The notes beneath the pieces were generated by a model that was not told where the DNA came from, did not search any database, and worked only from the letters and a program-made list of their open reading frames with translations. Both the position numbers and the translations under genes were made by a program. From NCBI RefSeq assembly GCF_012371325.1, contig NZ_JAAZQX010000019.1, forward strand, positions 1 through 51,826: a stretch of DNA of 51,826 nucleotides. The letters run 5' to 3'. Source of the DNA: Acinetobacter sp. A2 (GTDB lineage: Bacteria; Pseudomonadota; Gammaproteobacteria; Pseudomonadales; Moraxellaceae). This document shows, piece by piece, positions 7,130 to 17,371 of this stretch (its first letter is position 1; each line of letters begins with the position of its first letter).

Positions 7130-8148
7130 TGAATGGTTTTACCCGCATATAGCGGAATAATTTGTTCACCATCCAAGTAGTCTAAACTGGTTGGAATAGT
7201 TTGCTCTTCTTTTACCAAGGTAATGGTGTTGGTATTACGTGGCAAACAATAGAAATCTGCACCAAACAAGCTAGCAAAACCTTCTAGGCGATCAATACGG
7301 CCGACTTGGTCAAAAGCTTGCGCATAGAGTTCAATTGCAGTAGGGGCACTATAACAGCCTGCGCAACCACATGCATTTTCTTTAGCATTTTTTGAGTGTG
7401 GTGCACTGTCTGTGCCTAAGAAAAATTTAGGATTGCCACTGGTTGCAACTTCCAATAATGTTTGTTGATGCGTTTGACGTTTCAAAATTGGCAAACAATA
7501 GAAATGCGGTTTTACACCACCCACCAACATATCATTACGGTTAAACAATAAATGTTGTGGGGTAATAGTTGCTGCTACATTGCGACCTTGTTCTAAAACA
7601 AATTGTGCGGCTTCAGAAGTGGTAATGTGCTCAAGTACCAGTTTCAAGTTGGGGAACTGTTGTAATAAAGGAGATAACACTTCATCTAGGAAACGCTTTT
7701 CACGGTCAAAAATATCGACATGATGATGTGTGACTTCACCGTGCAACAATAAAGGCACTTGCTGCTCTTCAAGTTGCTCAATCACCGCATATACTTTACG
7801 AATGTCGCTGACCCCATTGTCTGAATTGGTGGTCGCGCCAGCAGGGTAAAGTTTAATTGCATTCACATGCGCAGATTCTTTTATTTTTTTAACTTCTTCA
7901 GGCGAGGTCTGATCGGTAAAATACAACACCATGCGAGGGTCAAATGCGATACCTTCAGGCACGTGTGCCATGATGCGTTCACGATAGGCCTCTGCTTCTT
8001 CCACCGTTTTCACAGGTGGAACTAGGTTAGGCATACAAATTGCGCGTGAAAATTGCTTGGCAAGATCGGGTACAGTACGTTGAAGTGCTAAACCATCACG
8101 TAAATGTGCATGCCAGTCATCTGGCTGGATAAGAGTAATCGTATTCAA
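7114..8148 (-). CDS. pyrC: Dihydroorotase
   Basis: A 344-residue class II dihydroorotase. It closes carbamoyl aspartate to dihydroorotate in pyrimidine synthesis. The zinc-binding HAHLRDG lies at residues 13-19. The carboxylated lysine is in [14 protein letters not shown], with later histidines in LLLHGE and LEHITT and the catalytic Asp in LGTDSAPH. Length is normal. The start is a TTG at 8148 without a good Shine-Dalgarno. No in-frame ATG occurs upstream before a stop, and the protein begins exactly at the conserved [13 protein letters not shown] block, so TTG is probably real. It overlaps rnt by 16 bp. Confidence 0.95.
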   Translation of the reverse strand: MNTITLIQPDDWHAHLRDGLALQRTVPDLAKQFSRAICMPNLVPPVKTVEEAEAYRERIMAHVPEGIAFDPRMVLYFTDQTSPEEVKKIKESAHVNAIKLYPAGATTNSDNGVSDIRKVYAVIEQLEEQQVPLLLHGEVTHHHVDIFDREKRFLDEVLSPLLQQFPNLKLVLEHITTSEAAQFVLEQGRNVAATITPQHLLFNRNDMLVGGVKPHFYCLPILKRQTHQQTLLEVATSGNPKFFLGTDSAPHSKNAKENACGCAGCYSAPTAIELYAQAFDQVGRIDRLEGFASLFGADFYCLPRNTNTITLVKEEQTIPTSLDYLDGEQIIPLYAGKTIQWRKV

Positions 8149-8327
8149 GGCGCTGCCAGTCTGAAAAATAAAACAGATGATAATCTATAAATGTTAAAAT
8201 GGTAACGTCGAAAGCCATAAAAAATAGAAATGGCTGAATTAATTTTGCTGACATTGTGTTATTTTTAAACCACTAAAAAAATTATATGGCTTGTTGGGGC
8301 ATTGGGTTGTAGAACCTGAGCAGTTAA

Positions 8328-9605
8328 ATGGAATTTAAAGCATCCATGGAATACAAATATAAATTAGCGAAATTACAGTACGACAAAGAAAAAAATGAGG
8401 CGTTGATTAAACGTCAGCGCAAACGTGCGGGGCAGGTTTTTCCAAAGCAGTTAGAGCTTGAGTTTTGGCAACAACATCTTGAACAAGCACGCCACAATAT
8501 TAATCAATACTTTTGGTCGGGTGTACTGATTTACTTCATTTTGACCGTACTGATTATTACAGGTGATTATTGGATCATTGACCGTGCTGCTTTTAAGCAC
8601 GATTTCATCCATTCTTTTCTAGGTTTGGTTAATGGAGCATTTTGCTTACTCACGCTGTTTTTCTTTGCACATTATCACGTATTGCGTCCGTACTACGCCT
8701 ATGCCGCTATGGGGCTGATTTTCTGGGCAATTGTGTCGATGACATGGCTAACCATGACCGTACATACCGAAGTGTTCAGACACCAAGCCATGATGATTAT
8801 TTGCATGATTTATATTATGGGGTATGTACTAACAGGGGTGAAGCCATTTCACATGCTGCTGACAGGCTTAATGGCGGCTGTAGTTGCGATGGTAATGCTT
8901 CTGACTTTATATATTCCTATTGATGTGATGGTGATGGGGCGGGTGTTGGTTGGCAGTACGGTGATGGGTTTTTTGATCAGTAAAATGCTGTGTACCCGTG
9001 AGCGAATGATTTTCTTGGTGATGCACCAAGCCCGACTCAGTGAAAAAATTAACCGTATCCATGCCGAAGAGTTGTTGCATTTAAGTCAGCATGATTCATT
9101 GACCAAAGTTTCCAATCGACGCACCTTTGATGAAATGCTGGACAGTTTTTTTGAGCAGGCTCGACATGATGAAACAGCTTTGTCTTTGTTATTTATCGAT
9201 GTAGATTTCTTTAAAAAATACAACGACCATTACGGGCATCAAAAGGGCGATGAAGTGATTTCCTCAATTGCCAAGTCGATCAAAGATTCTATTCGCCACA
9301 TGGATTTTGTGGCACGTTATGGTGGCGAGGAGTTTGTGGTGTTGCTGCCTGAAACCGATGCGCATGGTGCTTATGCAGTCGCTTCCAATATTTTTAAAGC
9401 GGTAGAGCGTTTGGCAATTCCACATAGCCAGTCTACGGTGGCAAGTACTGTTACCATCAGCTTAGGTTTTACGGTTTATAAAGGTGAGGCAGACATTTTT
9501 AAAAGCGATTTTCTGCAACGTGCAGACCAAGCGTTGTACCGTGCTAAACAGTTAGGACGCAATCAAATTTATTATCACACTTTGCAAGTGGAAGAGATGC
9601 TTTAA
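8328..9605 (+). CDS. Membrane diguanylate cyclase (GGDEF protein)
   Basis: A 425-residue protein that should make cyclic di-GMP from two GTP. A basic, coiled N-terminal stretch (1-55) is followed by about six transmembrane helices (roughly 60-225) and then a GGDEF domain (about 250-420). The active-site motif is intact as GGEEF at 332-336. The inhibitory site RxxD is present five residues before it (RHMD, 323-326), so product feedback is expected. No EAL domain occurs. It is divergently placed from pyrC and separated from argG by a bidirectional terminator. The input signal is unknown; the N-terminal membrane module matches no sensor I can name. Confidence 0.92.
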   Translation: MEFKASMEYKYKLAKLQYDKEKNEALIKRQRKRAGQVFPKQLELEFWQQHLEQARHNINQYFWSGVLIYFILTVLIITGDYWIIDRAAFKHDFIHSFLGLVNGAFCLLTLFFFAHYHVLRPYYAYAAMGLIFWAIVSMTWLTMTVHTEVFRHQAMMIICMIYIMGYVLTGVKPFHMLLTGLMAAVVAMVMLLTLYIPIDVMVMGRVLVGSTVMGFLISKMLCTRERMIFLVMHQARLSEKINRIHAEELLHLSQHDSLTKVSNRRTFDEMLDSFFEQARHDETALSLLFIDVDFFKKYNDHYGHQKGDEVISSIAKSIKDSIRHMDFVARYGGEEFVVLLPETDAHGAYAVASNIFKAVERLAIPHSQSTVASTVTISLGFTVYKGEADIFKSDFLQRADQALYRAKQLGRNQIYYHTLQVEEML

Positions 9606-9660
9606 AAACTGTTTGTACTTAAAAAGATTTTACAGGTAGTAAGTTTCTGATTCAAAACTA

Positions 9661-9688
9661 AAAAAGCCGCTCATATTGAGCGGCTTTT
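9661..9688. terminator. Bidirectional terminator between the GGDEF gene and argG
   Basis: GCCGCTC (9666-9672) pairs with GAGCGGC (9678-9684) around a 5-base loop. An A-run lies on the left and a T-run on the right, so it can stop transcription from both converging genes. Confidence 0.9.
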
Positions 9689-9711
9689 GACTTTGCAGAC
9701 AATCATCAAGA

Positions 9712-11415
<1,704 letters not shown>

Positions 11416-13449
11416 ATGACAACTCGCTATGCAAATATTCTAAAACCATTACATTTAGGATTTACCACCATCAAAAACCGTGTCGTGATGGGTTCAATGC
11501 ACACGGGCTTGGAAGATCGCTTTTATAATTATCCAAAGCTTGCAGCTTATTTTGGTGAACGTGCCAAAGGTGGTGTGGGCTTGATTATCACAGGGGGTAT
11601 TTCACCTAACCGTCAAGGCTGGTTATTGCCTGCAGGTGGCACCATGAATACCCTGGGTGATGTTGCACCGCATCGACTAGTGACACACGCGGTACATAAG
11701 CACGGTGCCAAAATTTTAATGCAAATTCTGCATGCAGGGCGCTATGGCTACCAACCCTTTGTGGTTTCTGCAAGTCCAATTAAGTCACCAATTTCACCAT
11801 TTAAACCCCGTAAAATGAGTGAAAGACAAATTTTAAATACCATTCAGGACTACGCCAAAACTGCCAATTTAGCCAAAATGGCGGGCTACGATGGTGTAGA
11901 AATTATGGGCTCTGAAGGCTATTTGCTGAATCAGTTTTTAAGTCGTCATGTCAATCAGCGTGAAGATCAGTGGGGCGGTTCGATTGAAAACCGTACGCGT
12001 TTTGCTTTAGAAGTGGTAAAAGCCATTCGTGCCGAAGTTGGTGAAAAATTTATTATCTGCTTCCGTTTGTCTATGCTCGATTTAGTGCATGATGGTAATA
12101 CCATGCAGGAAGTAATTACAGTTGCCCAAGCGTTAGAGCAGGCAGGGGTGAACTTACTCAATACCGGCATTGGCTGGCATGAAGCACGTATTCCAACTAT
12201 TGTGACATCTGTACCGCGTGCCGCTTTTGTGGATTACACCGCAGAGGTGAAAAAGCATGTGGAAATTCCTGTGATCGCCTCTAACCGTATTAATATGCCT
12301 GATACAGCAGAAGAAATTTTGGCAGCAGGTAAGGCGGATATGATTCAAATGGCACGCCCATTATTGGCAGATGCGTTTTGGGTCAATAAAACTGCAACCA
12401 ATCGTGTCAATGAAATTAATACCTGTATTGCTTGTAACCAAGCGTGTTTGGATCATACTTTTAAAAATCAACGTGCGACCTGTCTCGTCAATCCACGTGC
12501 AGCTTATGAAACTGAATTGGTCTATGAAAAAACCAAACAGCCAAAACGTATTGCGGTAGTCGGTGGTGGTGTTGCGGGAATGTCTGCAGCTACAGTTGCT
12601 GCTAGCCGTGGGCATCAAGTGACTTTGTTTGAAGCAAGCAATGAAGTGGGCGGACAATTCAACTTGGCGAAAGTTGTGCCAGGGAAAGAAGAATTTCACG
12701 AAACCATTCGCTACTTTAAAGTACAAATTGAAAAAACTGGGGTCGATTTACGTTTAAATACCAAAGTGAATCGTGAACAACTAGAACGTGAAGGTTTTGA
12801 TGAAGTTGTAATTGCAACAGGTGTGGTACCACGCGCCTTAAAAATTGAAGGGAGCGATGCACCACAAGTATTGTCTTATGCTGAAGTATTGCGTGGCGCA
12901 CCGGTTGGTCAAAAAGTTGCTGTCATTGGTGCGGGCGGTATTGGTTTTGATGTATCCGAGTTTTTATTAAAACCTGAAAATCAGCCACAGCCGCAACCAT
13001 TAGTAGATTGGCAGCGTGAGTGGGGAGTAGATCCAAATCCTAACTATGTGACCGAAGGCGGGATGTTGGCTGCAGAAGTACATCCACCTATTCGTGAAAT
13101 TTACTTATTACAGCGTAAAACTACAGCTTTAGGCGCGGGTTTGGGTAAAACATCAGGTTGGGTGCATCGTGCACAATTGAAAAAACATGCAGTGCGTATG
13201 TTACGTGGGGTGCAGTATAAAGCCATTAGTAACGAAGGTTTGTGGATTGAAATGGCTGGGCAATCGCAACTGTTGCGTGTAGATAGTATTGTCGTCTGTG
13301 CAGGGCAAGAATCTGTAAAAGACTTAATGCCGAAGGCAGATGAAAACACCTTGGCAAACTATCACATTATTGGCGGTGCGAAACTTGCTGCAGAGTTGGA
13401 TGCAAAACGTGCTATTCGTGAAGGCGCAGAGTTGGCAGCACAACTTTAA
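11416..13449 (+). CDS. fadH: NADPH-dependent 2,4-dienoyl-CoA reductase
   Basis: A 677-residue flavoprotein of the old yellow enzyme type. It reduces 2,4-dienoyl-CoA during beta-oxidation of unsaturated fatty acids. Three parts are seen. First is an FMN-binding TIM barrel (about 1-335), starting with FTTIKNRVVMGSMHTG. Next is a 4Fe-4S cluster site with CIACNQAC and a further Cys before LVNPRAAYE. Last are FAD and NADPH Rossmann folds with VVGGGVAGMSAA and VIGAGGIGFD. Length is close to E. coli FadH (672). ATG 11416 is preceded by AAGGA at 7 bp. Related OYE/Fe-S enzymes exist, but overall layout and motifs fit FadH. Confidence 0.92.
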   Translation: MTTRYANILKPLHLGFTTIKNRVVMGSMHTGLEDRFYNYPKLAAYFGERAKGGVGLIITGGISPNRQGWLLPAGGTMNTLGDVAPHRLVTHAVHKHGAKILMQILHAGRYGYQPFVVSASPIKSPISPFKPRKMSERQILNTIQDYAKTANLAKMAGYDGVEIMGSEGYLLNQFLSRHVNQREDQWGGSIENRTRFALEVVKAIRAEVGEKFIICFRLSMLDLVHDGNTMQEVITVAQALEQAGVNLLNTGIGWHEARIPTIVTSVPRAAFVDYTAEVKKHVEIPVIASNRINMPDTAEEILAAGKADMIQMARPLLADAFWVNKTATNRVNEINTCIACNQACLDHTFKNQRATCLVNPRAAYETELVYEKTKQPKRIAVVGGGVAGMSAATVAASRGHQVTLFEASNEVGGQFNLAKVVPGKEEFHETIRYFKVQIEKTGVDLRLNTKVNREQLEREGFDEVVIATGVVPRALKIEGSDAPQVLSYAEVLRGAPVGQKVAVIGAGGIGFDVSEFLLKPENQPQPQPLVDWQREWGVDPNPNYVTEGGMLAAEVHPPIREIYLLQRKTTALGAGLGKTSGWVHRAQLKKHAVRMLRGVQYKAISNEGLWIEMAGQSQLLRVDSIVVCAGQESVKDLMPKADENTLANYHIIGGAKLAAELDAKRAIREGAELAAQL

Positions 13450-13540
13450 AAAGTTTAGGTGCTATGCTGTTGTTTTGATGAAACATACAGATAATTTGGT
13501 GAAACAATATTCATTTGAATGACTGGGTGCTATTTTTTAC

Positions 13541-13569
13541 TTGTCATCAAATCAAAAGCTTCGTATGAT
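13541..13569 (+). promoter_or_regulatory. Promoter of tRNA-Ser
   Basis: TTGTCA (13541-13546) and TATGAT (13564-13569) are separated by 17 bp, and the tRNA begins 9 bp further on. Confidence 0.75.
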
Positions 13570-13578
13570 TGCGCACAT

Positions 13579-13668
13579 GGAAGCGTGGCAGAGCGGTTTA
13601 ATGCACCGGTCTTGAAAACCGACGAGGGTGTGAGTCCTCCGTGAGTTCGAATCTCACCGCTTCCGCCA
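13579..13668 (+). tRNA. tRNA-Ser (anticodon TGA)
   Basis: A 90-nt class II tRNA with encoded CCA. Acceptor GGAAGCG pairs with CGCTTCC, the anticodon loop CTTGAAA carries TGA, and there is a long variable arm (GAGGGTGTGAGTCCTC). It has its own promoter and a terminator 12 bp downstream. Confidence 0.97.
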
Positions 13669-13680
13669 AATATCAGCAAT

Positions 13681-13712
13681 AAAGCCCTGACAATGTCAGG
13701 GCTTTATTGTTT
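13681..13712 (+). terminator. Terminator of tRNA-Ser
   Basis: AAAGCCCTGAC (13681-13691) and GTCAGGGCTTT (13695-13705) form a perfect 11-bp stem with a 3-base loop, followed by a T-rich run. Confidence 0.9.
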
Positions 13713-13828
13713 TTGGGTTATGCAATGTAAGTAGCATAGACAAAACATATTCAGATTATCTCAGCTCGAATAGTCATCCCGAACAACACAAGCTATCATA
13801 AGCAGGCAAATACACATGGGATGGCAAT

Positions 13829-14896
13829 ATGAAAATCATTGCAGATGAAAATCTGGCATATACCGATTATTTCTTTGCAGATTTGGCAGAAATACAGCAT
13901 AAAGCAGGGCGCCGCCTGACGCATGAAGATGTTCAAAATGCCGATGCATTATTAGTCCGTTCCGTTACCCAAGTGAATGCAGTACTCATTCAAAATACTC
14001 CGCTTAAATTTATTGGCAGCGCCACCATTGGTACTGACCATCTGGATATTCCTGCGATAGAGCAACACGGTATTGCATGGTCAAATGCCGCAGGTTGTAA
14101 TGCGCAAGCGGTGAGTGAGTATGTGATTACCGCATTGCTTCATCTCAAGCCTGAATTACTACATGCCAATCAAAACTTTACGCTTGGTGTGATTGGGTTA
14201 GGTAATGTCGGTTCCAGATTGGTCAAAATGGCACAATTGTTAGGTTGGAATGTAATTGCACATGATCCTTTTGTGCAACTGCCACAGGTTCAACAATTCA
14301 GCTTGGACGAATTATTAAAACAGGCAGACGCTGTCTCTATTCATGTGCCTTTAACTGATACGGGAGAGCATCCAACTTATCACTTAATTAATGCAGCACG
14401 ATTGGCATGTATGAAGCCTCAAGCTATTTTAATTAATTCTGCACGCGGGCCAGTGGTTGAAGAAGCTGCGTTAATACATGATATTCAGCGTACCCAGCGT
14501 CTAGTGGTACTAGATGTGTTTGAACACGAACCAGAAATTTCCGCAGAACTGCTAGCTTTACTGGCTTTGGCAACGCCACATATTGCGGGTTATAGCTTGG
14601 AAGGTAAAGCGCGAGGCACTCAAATGATCTATCAGGCGTTCTGCCAAACTTTCGATTTGGAAGCAAATAAAACCTTTGAAAGTCAGTTGCCTGCTTGTGA
14701 AACCTATTTTCAAAAGCAAGACCTGAAAAGCAGTTTACAAGCACATTTAACTCAAATTTATAATATTGCACGAGATGATGCCAATTTACGTGCTTGCCTA
14801 AAAGATGGCAAAGTCGAGCAGCAGGCTTTTGATCATTTAAGAAAAACCTATCCTTTGCGTCGTGAATGGGCAGCACATGGGGGCCCGCAGGCATGA
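13829..14896 (+). CDS. pdxB: Erythronate-4-phosphate dehydrogenase
   Basis: A 355-residue D-2-hydroxyacid dehydrogenase. It oxidises 4-phosphoerythronate in the DXP-dependent route to pyridoxal phosphate. The start MKIIADENLAYTDYFF is typical of PdxB. The NAD fold motif is GVIGLGNVGSRL. Catalytic Arg lies in INSARGPVVEE, Glu in DVFEHEPEI and His in TPHIAGYSLEGKARGT. The C-terminal dimerisation domain is present though shorter than in E. coli (378 residues). Its TGA stop overlaps the ATG of epmA (ATGA, 14893-14896). Confidence 0.94.
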   Translation: MKIIADENLAYTDYFFADLAEIQHKAGRRLTHEDVQNADALLVRSVTQVNAVLIQNTPLKFIGSATIGTDHLDIPAIEQHGIAWSNAAGCNAQAVSEYVITALLHLKPELLHANQNFTLGVIGLGNVGSRLVKMAQLLGWNVIAHDPFVQLPQVQQFSLDELLKQADAVSIHVPLTDTGEHPTYHLINAARLACMKPQAILINSARGPVVEEAALIHDIQRTQRLVVLDVFEHEPEISAELLALLALATPHIAGYSLEGKARGTQMIYQAFCQTFDLEANKTFESQLPACETYFQKQDLKSSLQAHLTQIYNIARDDANLRACLKDGKVEQQAFDHLRKTYPLRREWAAHGGPQA

Positions 14897-15873
14897 GTTC
14901 GATAATTCAGTATCAACCCACCTGTGATTTAAACAGCATGCGTGCGCGTGCCAAACTTTATGCACAAATTCGTCAGTTTTTTGCTGAGCGTGAGGTGCTT
15001 GAAGTTGAAACACCCGTGTTATCACAAGCAGGGGTGACCGACGTCCATTTGGCTTCTGTACAGGCACTTCGTCATGTGCAGGGCAAACTACATACGCATT
15101 ATTTGCAAACTTCTCCTGAATTTGCCATGAAGCGTTTATTGGCAAGTGGCAGTGGGCCGATTTATCAAATTTGTAAAGTGTTTCGTGATGATGAGCACGG
15201 TCGAAAACACAATAGCGAATTTACCATGTTGGAATGGTATCGCCCTGAGTTTAGTCTGAAGGATTTAATGTTTGAGGTCACAGATTTGCTAAATCTGACT
15301 TTAGAACAGCGTTTTGGCGAAGTGCGACCTACGCTGCTGAGTTATAAACATGCATTTATGGACCGTTTAGATTTAAACCCACTGCAGGCGAGTCTGCAAC
15401 AACTGAAAGATTGTTGTCATCGACTTGGGTTGAATTTGGACTTGGGGGATGACCGTCTAGGATATATCGATCTGTTATTCTCTCATTTTGTTGAACCGAG
15501 TTTAGGGTTTGATGCACCTGTTTTTTTAATCGATTTTCCACCTGAGTTGGCTTCATTGGCTAAAACAAAAAACGATGCAGATGGTGAATTGGTCGCTGCT
15601 CGCTTTGAGTTATATATCGAAGGTTTAGAACTTGCAAACGCCTATGATGAGCTGATTGATGCAGCGGTATTACGATCACGTTTCGAGGCCGATAATGCTG
15701 ATCGCGCACAACTCGGTTTGCATGTGATGCCAATTGATGAATATTTGTTGGCAGCTTTGCCCAATATGCCTGCTTGTTCAGGTATAGCCTTGGGGATAGA
15801 TCGTTTACTAATGGTCGCAACAAAACAGATGCGTTTAGAACAGGTGATTAGTTTTCCTGCTCAATTGGCTTAA
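14893..15873 (+). CDS. epmA: EF-P beta-lysylation ligase EpmA
   Basis: A 326-residue truncated class II lysyl-tRNA synthetase homologue (also called GenX, PoxA, YjeA). It attaches beta-lysine to a conserved lysine of elongation factor P, which helps ribosomes pass polyproline. It has the catalytic core but no anticodon-binding domain. Motif 2 is the FRDDEHGRKHNSEFTMLEWY region and motif 3 is GIALGIDRLLM. Length agrees with E. coli (325). The ATG overlaps the pdxB stop by 4 bp, so translation is coupled. Neither efp nor epmB lies in this window. Confidence 0.94.
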   Translation: MSSIIQYQPTCDLNSMRARAKLYAQIRQFFAEREVLEVETPVLSQAGVTDVHLASVQALRHVQGKLHTHYLQTSPEFAMKRLLASGSGPIYQICKVFRDDEHGRKHNSEFTMLEWYRPEFSLKDLMFEVTDLLNLTLEQRFGEVRPTLLSYKHAFMDRLDLNPLQASLQQLKDCCHRLGLNLDLGDDRLGYIDLLFSHFVEPSLGFDAPVFLIDFPPELASLAKTKNDADGELVAARFELYIEGLELANAYDELIDAAVLRSRFEADNADRAQLGLHVMPIDEYLLAALPNMPACSGIALGIDRLLMVATKQMRLEQVISFPAQLA

Positions 15874-15962
15874 AGCATGATGCTGGGGCATCATTAGGTT
15901 TCGTCAGAGCTTGATATTGAATTTGATTGAGTAGATAAAACCTCAGGGCTCAGCCTGAATAT

Positions 15963-15995
15963 AAAAGCCGCTAGTTGTATTGCTAGCGGCTTTTT
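15963..15995. terminator. Bidirectional terminator between epmA and cca
   Basis: AAAAGCCGCTAG (15963-15974) pairs with CTAGCGGCTTTT (15983-15994) around an 8-base loop. A/T-runs on both sides serve the converging genes. Confidence 0.9.
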
Positions 15996-16033
15996 ATTTA
16001 AAACTGGTCTAGGTAAAGAGATGAAGCAATGGT

Positions 16034-17269
16034 TTAAGCAGTGACTGCTAAATGACGTGCCTTTAATTGCTCAATGGCTTTAATACGTCGTTCAATCAGC
16101 ATTTCACCAATATCTGGACCTTGAATATCCGCAGGTAAGTCCTGCGCTTTGATACTGCGCACAACTTGTACAGCCTCTAACACATATTGTGCTTGCGGGT
16201 AGTCACGATCTTCCAAACCCAAGCGACCTCGTGAGTCACATTCACAGGCTTGTACAAAGGCTTCGACTCGCTCAGGGCGACGTAATACATCTAAACGCTG
16301 TAATAAACGCCATAAAGTGCCAGGCTTTAAAGTCAGCGCCTGATGGCATTTTAAATGTTCCTTACATACCGCAAGCGCCAGTTGTTTGGTGTTTGTTGGT
16401 ACTTTAAGTCGCTCACACACTTCTGTAACAGGTTTTAAACCACGTTCTTCATGCATGATGTGACGTGGCAATTCATCTGCAGGGGTCAGGGCTTTGCCTA
16501 AATCATGTAGAAGCACTGCAAAACGTACATCCAGTGAATAATTGGCACGACAAGCTTGCTGCAGCGACATCATGGTATGCAAACCACTGTCAATTTCAGG
16601 GTGATACTCAGGACGTTGTGGAATACCAAACAGTGCATCCAACTCAGGGAATAAAACTTTTAAAGCACCACAGGCACGTAAAGTTTCAAAATAAACATCA
16701 GCACGTTCTTCCATCAAAGCACGCGAAGTTTCTTTCCAGACACGCTCCGGTGTCAGCGCCTGTAGTTCGCCTGATTCTGCAAGTTGCTGCATTAGCAACA
16801 AGGTTTCAGGGGCAACCTGAAAACCCAAGCCGTGATAACGTGCAGCGAATCGTGCAATGCGTAATACACGCAAAGGGTCTTCTGCAAAGGCATCAGACAC
16901 ATGACGCAGGACTTTATTGCATAAGTCTTGCTGCCCACCGTACGGGTCGTAAACAGTGCCTTCATCATCCATCGCCATAGCATTGATGGTCAGGTCACGA
17001 CGAATTAAATCTTCTTCTAAAGTCACACTCGGGTCTGTATAAAACTCAAAACCATGATAACCATGACCCGACTTGCGTTCAGTTCGGGCAAGTGCATATT
17101 CGTCTTTGGTGTCTGGGTGTAGAAAAACAGGGAAGTCTTTGCCCACAGGCTGAAAGCCTTGAGTCAGGAGTTGGTCGGGTGTCGCACCAACTACAACATA
17201 ATCTTTTTCGTGATAGGGGTGACCGAGCAAGTGATCTCGAACTGCACCGCCTACTAAATAAACTTGCAT
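16034..17269 (-). CDS. cca: CCA-adding enzyme (tRNA nucleotidyltransferase)
   Basis: A 411-residue class II nucleotidyltransferase that adds or repairs the 3' CCA of tRNAs. The start MQVYLVGGAVRDHLLG is the family signature. The head domain includes EKDYVVVG and RRDLTINAMA, where the catalytic acidic pair sits. An HD domain (LLHDLGKA) follows around residue 250, as in E. coli Cca (412), which also has phosphatase activity. ATG 17269 has GAGG 7 bp upstream and matches the usual N-terminus; an in-frame TTG at 17290 would add 7 residues. The ribosome site lies in the 3' arm of a strong hairpin at 17273-17317. That hairpin is also the apparent maeB terminator. Confidence 0.95.
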   Translation of the reverse strand: MQVYLVGGAVRDHLLGHPYHEKDYVVVGATPDQLLTQGFQPVGKDFPVFLHPDTKDEYALARTERKSGHGYHGFEFYTDPSVTLEEDLIRRDLTINAMAMDDEGTVYDPYGGQQDLCNKVLRHVSDAFAEDPLRVLRIARFAARYHGLGFQVAPETLLLMQQLAESGELQALTPERVWKETSRALMEERADVYFETLRACGALKVLFPELDALFGIPQRPEYHPEIDSGLHTMMSLQQACRANYSLDVRFAVLLHDLGKALTPADELPRHIMHEERGLKPVTEVCERLKVPTNTKQLALAVCKEHLKCHQALTLKPGTLWRLLQRLDVLRRPERVEAFVQACECDSRGRLGLEDRDYPQAQYVLEAVQVVRSIKAQDLPADIQGPDIGEMLIERRIKAIEQLKARHLAVTA

Positions 17270-17270
17270 G

Positions 17271-17317
17271 AAAAAACCTCTATTCTTCAAGCAATCATGC
17301 TACAGAATAGAGGTTTT
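17271..17317 (-). terminator. maeB terminator overlapping the cca ribosome binding site
   Basis: On the minus strand, AAAACCTCTATTCT (17317 to 17304) pairs perfectly with AGAATAGAGGTTTT (17286 to 17273) around a 17-base loop. A run of six T follows (17276-17271). This has the form of an intrinsic terminator 55 bp after the maeB stop. The GAGG in the 3' arm is the only Shine-Dalgarno for cca, whose ATG starts two bases after the T-run. Termination or stem formation should therefore limit cca expression. Confidence 0.75.
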
Positions 17318-17371
17318 CTCAAGTCCATAATTCTGAGTCAATGGCTCAGAATTGCATGGAGTATCTATAAA

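Noticed and set aside
14433..14894. 153-codon minus-strand open frame opposite pdxB
   Set aside because: Antisense to a well-supported enzyme gene; no signals or homology seen.
16465..16980. 171-codon plus-strand open frame opposite cca
   Set aside because: A shadow of the cca coding strand; His/Gln-rich nonsense-like sequence without initiation signals.
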